Assembly (NCBI GenBank): GCA_002373975.1
Contig: DFKZ01000072.1
Span: forward strand, 537 to 14,549
Direction of reading: 5' to 3'
Origin: Lachnospiraceae bacterium UBA3632
GTDB taxonomy: Bacteria; Bacillota; Clostridia; Lachnospirales; Lachnospiraceae
DNA: 14,013 nucleotides
Translations under genes and position numbers: made by a program
Shown: positions 13,403-14,013 of the stretch, one piece after another
How positions within the stretch are numbered: the first letter of the stretch is position 1
Layout of the letters: every line of letters begins with the position of its first letter
The notes under the pieces: generated by a model
The model's database searches: none
Told to the model about the DNA's origin: nothing
What the model saw: only the letters and a program-made list of their open reading frames with translations

Positions 13403-13427
13403 AAGGCTCCCTTTAAAAGGGAGCCTT
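13403..13427 (-). terminator. hairpin terminator after pnp
   Basis: Perfect palindrome AAGGCTCCCTT (13403-13413) and AAGGGAGCCTT (13417-13427) with a 3-base loop, 15 bases past the pnp stop. The GC-rich stem is strong but the downstream T stretch is short (TTTG), so it may partly act as a 3'-end stabiliser. It separates pnp from the repeat array and purL. Confidence 0.7.
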
Positions 13428-13442
13428 GCGGTCTTTATATCT

Positions 13443-14013
13443 TTATTGCTGTGCAACGTCTTTCATTGAGAAGCTTATGCGTCCCATCTTATCTTTGCCG
13501 AGGCATACAACCGTAACGATATCGCCGAGTGTGAGGTAATCCTCAACATGCTCTACTCTCTCGCGTGCGATCTTTGAAATGTGAACCATTCCTTCCTTGC
13601 CTGGAGCAAACTCGATGAATGCACCGAACTCTTTGATAGAAACAACCTTACCCTTGAAGATCTGGCCTTCCTCGAAGTCGGTGACGATTATCTTGATCAT
13701 CTCGATAGCCTTGTCCATTGCTTCCTTATCGGTTCCGCATACGGATACGCGTCCGTCATCATCGATATCGATCTTAACGCCTGTACGGGCAATGATCTCG
13801 TTGATGGTCTTTCCTCTCTGGCCGACAACATCACCGATCTTCTCGGGATCGATCTGAATGGAAACGATCTTGGGTGCCCACTCGTTAACGGTAGGTCTGG
13901 GAGCAGCGATAGCGGGCTTCATGCAGTTATCCATGATGAAGAGCCTTGCCTCGCGGCATCTTGCGATAGCACCTTCTACGATGGGTCTGGTAAGACCGTG
14001 GATCTTGATATCC
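13443..14013 (-). CDS. pnp: polyribonucleotide nucleotidyltransferase, C-terminal part (truncated by window edge)
   Basis: Last 189 residues of PNPase, the phosphorolytic 3'-5' exoribonuclease. The frame is open to the window edge, so the 5' end lies outside; the first visible ATG (13934) is internal. The visible part begins in the end of the second RNase PH-like domain region (DIKIHGLTRPIVEGAIARCREARLFIMD). A KH domain follows: IQIDPEKIGDVVGQRGKTINEII, whose GxxG loop is GQRG instead of the more usual GPGG. Last comes an S1 domain: GQIFKGKVVSIKEFGAFIEFAPGKEGMVHISKIA to GRISFSMKDV. The protein stops just after S1 with no acidic tail. A hairpin terminator follows. Confidence 0.96.
   Translation of the reverse strand, partial: DIKIHGLTRPIVEGAIARCREARLFIMDNCMKPAIAAPRPTVNEWAPKIVSIQIDPEKIGDVVGQRGKTINEIIARTGVKIDIDDDGRVSVCGTDKEAMDKAIEMIKIIVTDFEEGQIFKGKVVSIKEFGAFIEFAPGKEGMVHISKIARERVEHVEDYLTLGDIVTVVCLGKDKMGRISFSMKDVAQQ

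Overview
The window looks like a chromosomal segment of a Gram-positive Clostridia member, most likely Lachnospiraceae-like. This rests on strong AGGAGG-type ribosome binding sites, sigma-A-type promoters, intrinsic terminators, pyruvate phosphate dikinase, a single-chain FGAM synthase carrying its own glutaminase domain, and a PadR/DUF1700/DUF4097 operon. The genus is not determined. No transposase, phage gene, CRISPR array, tRNA or rRNA was seen. All genes but one lie on the minus strand.

Layout, left to right. (1) 1-562: N-terminal part of ppdK, cut by the window edge. (2) 727-2834: three-gene minus-strand operon, padR > DUF1700/HAAS membrane protein > DUF4097 beta-repeat protein. A near-consensus promoter overlaps a 9-bp-arm palindrome, and a structured leader contains a possible 21-residue peptide. 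The operon ends in a perfect 16-bp hairpin whose arm also supplies the likely -35 of ppdK. (3) 3144-3992: the only plus-strand gene, a patatin-like lipid hydrolase with its own extended -10 promoter. It meets, tail to tail with one base between, (4) 3994-4758: a stand-alone response regulator with a degenerate first receiver, a canonical second receiver and no output domain. (5) 4886-9288: carB and carA, carbamoyl phosphate synthetase for pyrimidine and arginine synthesis. The genes are two bases apart, behind a short leader that can fold into a terminator-like hairpin next to the carA ribosome binding site. (6) 9388-13179: purL, de novo purine synthesis. (7) 13180-13442: intergenic region with eight copies of an 11-bp direct repeat (TTATGTAAAYC) at a mean spacing of 21.0 bp. 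(8) 13443-14013: the C-terminal KH and S1 part of pnp.

The core of the window is nucleotide metabolism: purL and carAB are consecutive on one strand, linking purine synthesis with the carbamoyl phosphate supply, and pnp recycles RNA to nucleoside diphosphates. The left part is an envelope-sensing PadR operon. The most unexplained structure is the phased repeat array upstream of purL. A perfect copy of its unit also lies in the 5' UTR of the response-regulator gene. The other regulatory features of note are the PadR leader, the carA leader, and two places where a terminator hairpin contains the -35 of the next gene.
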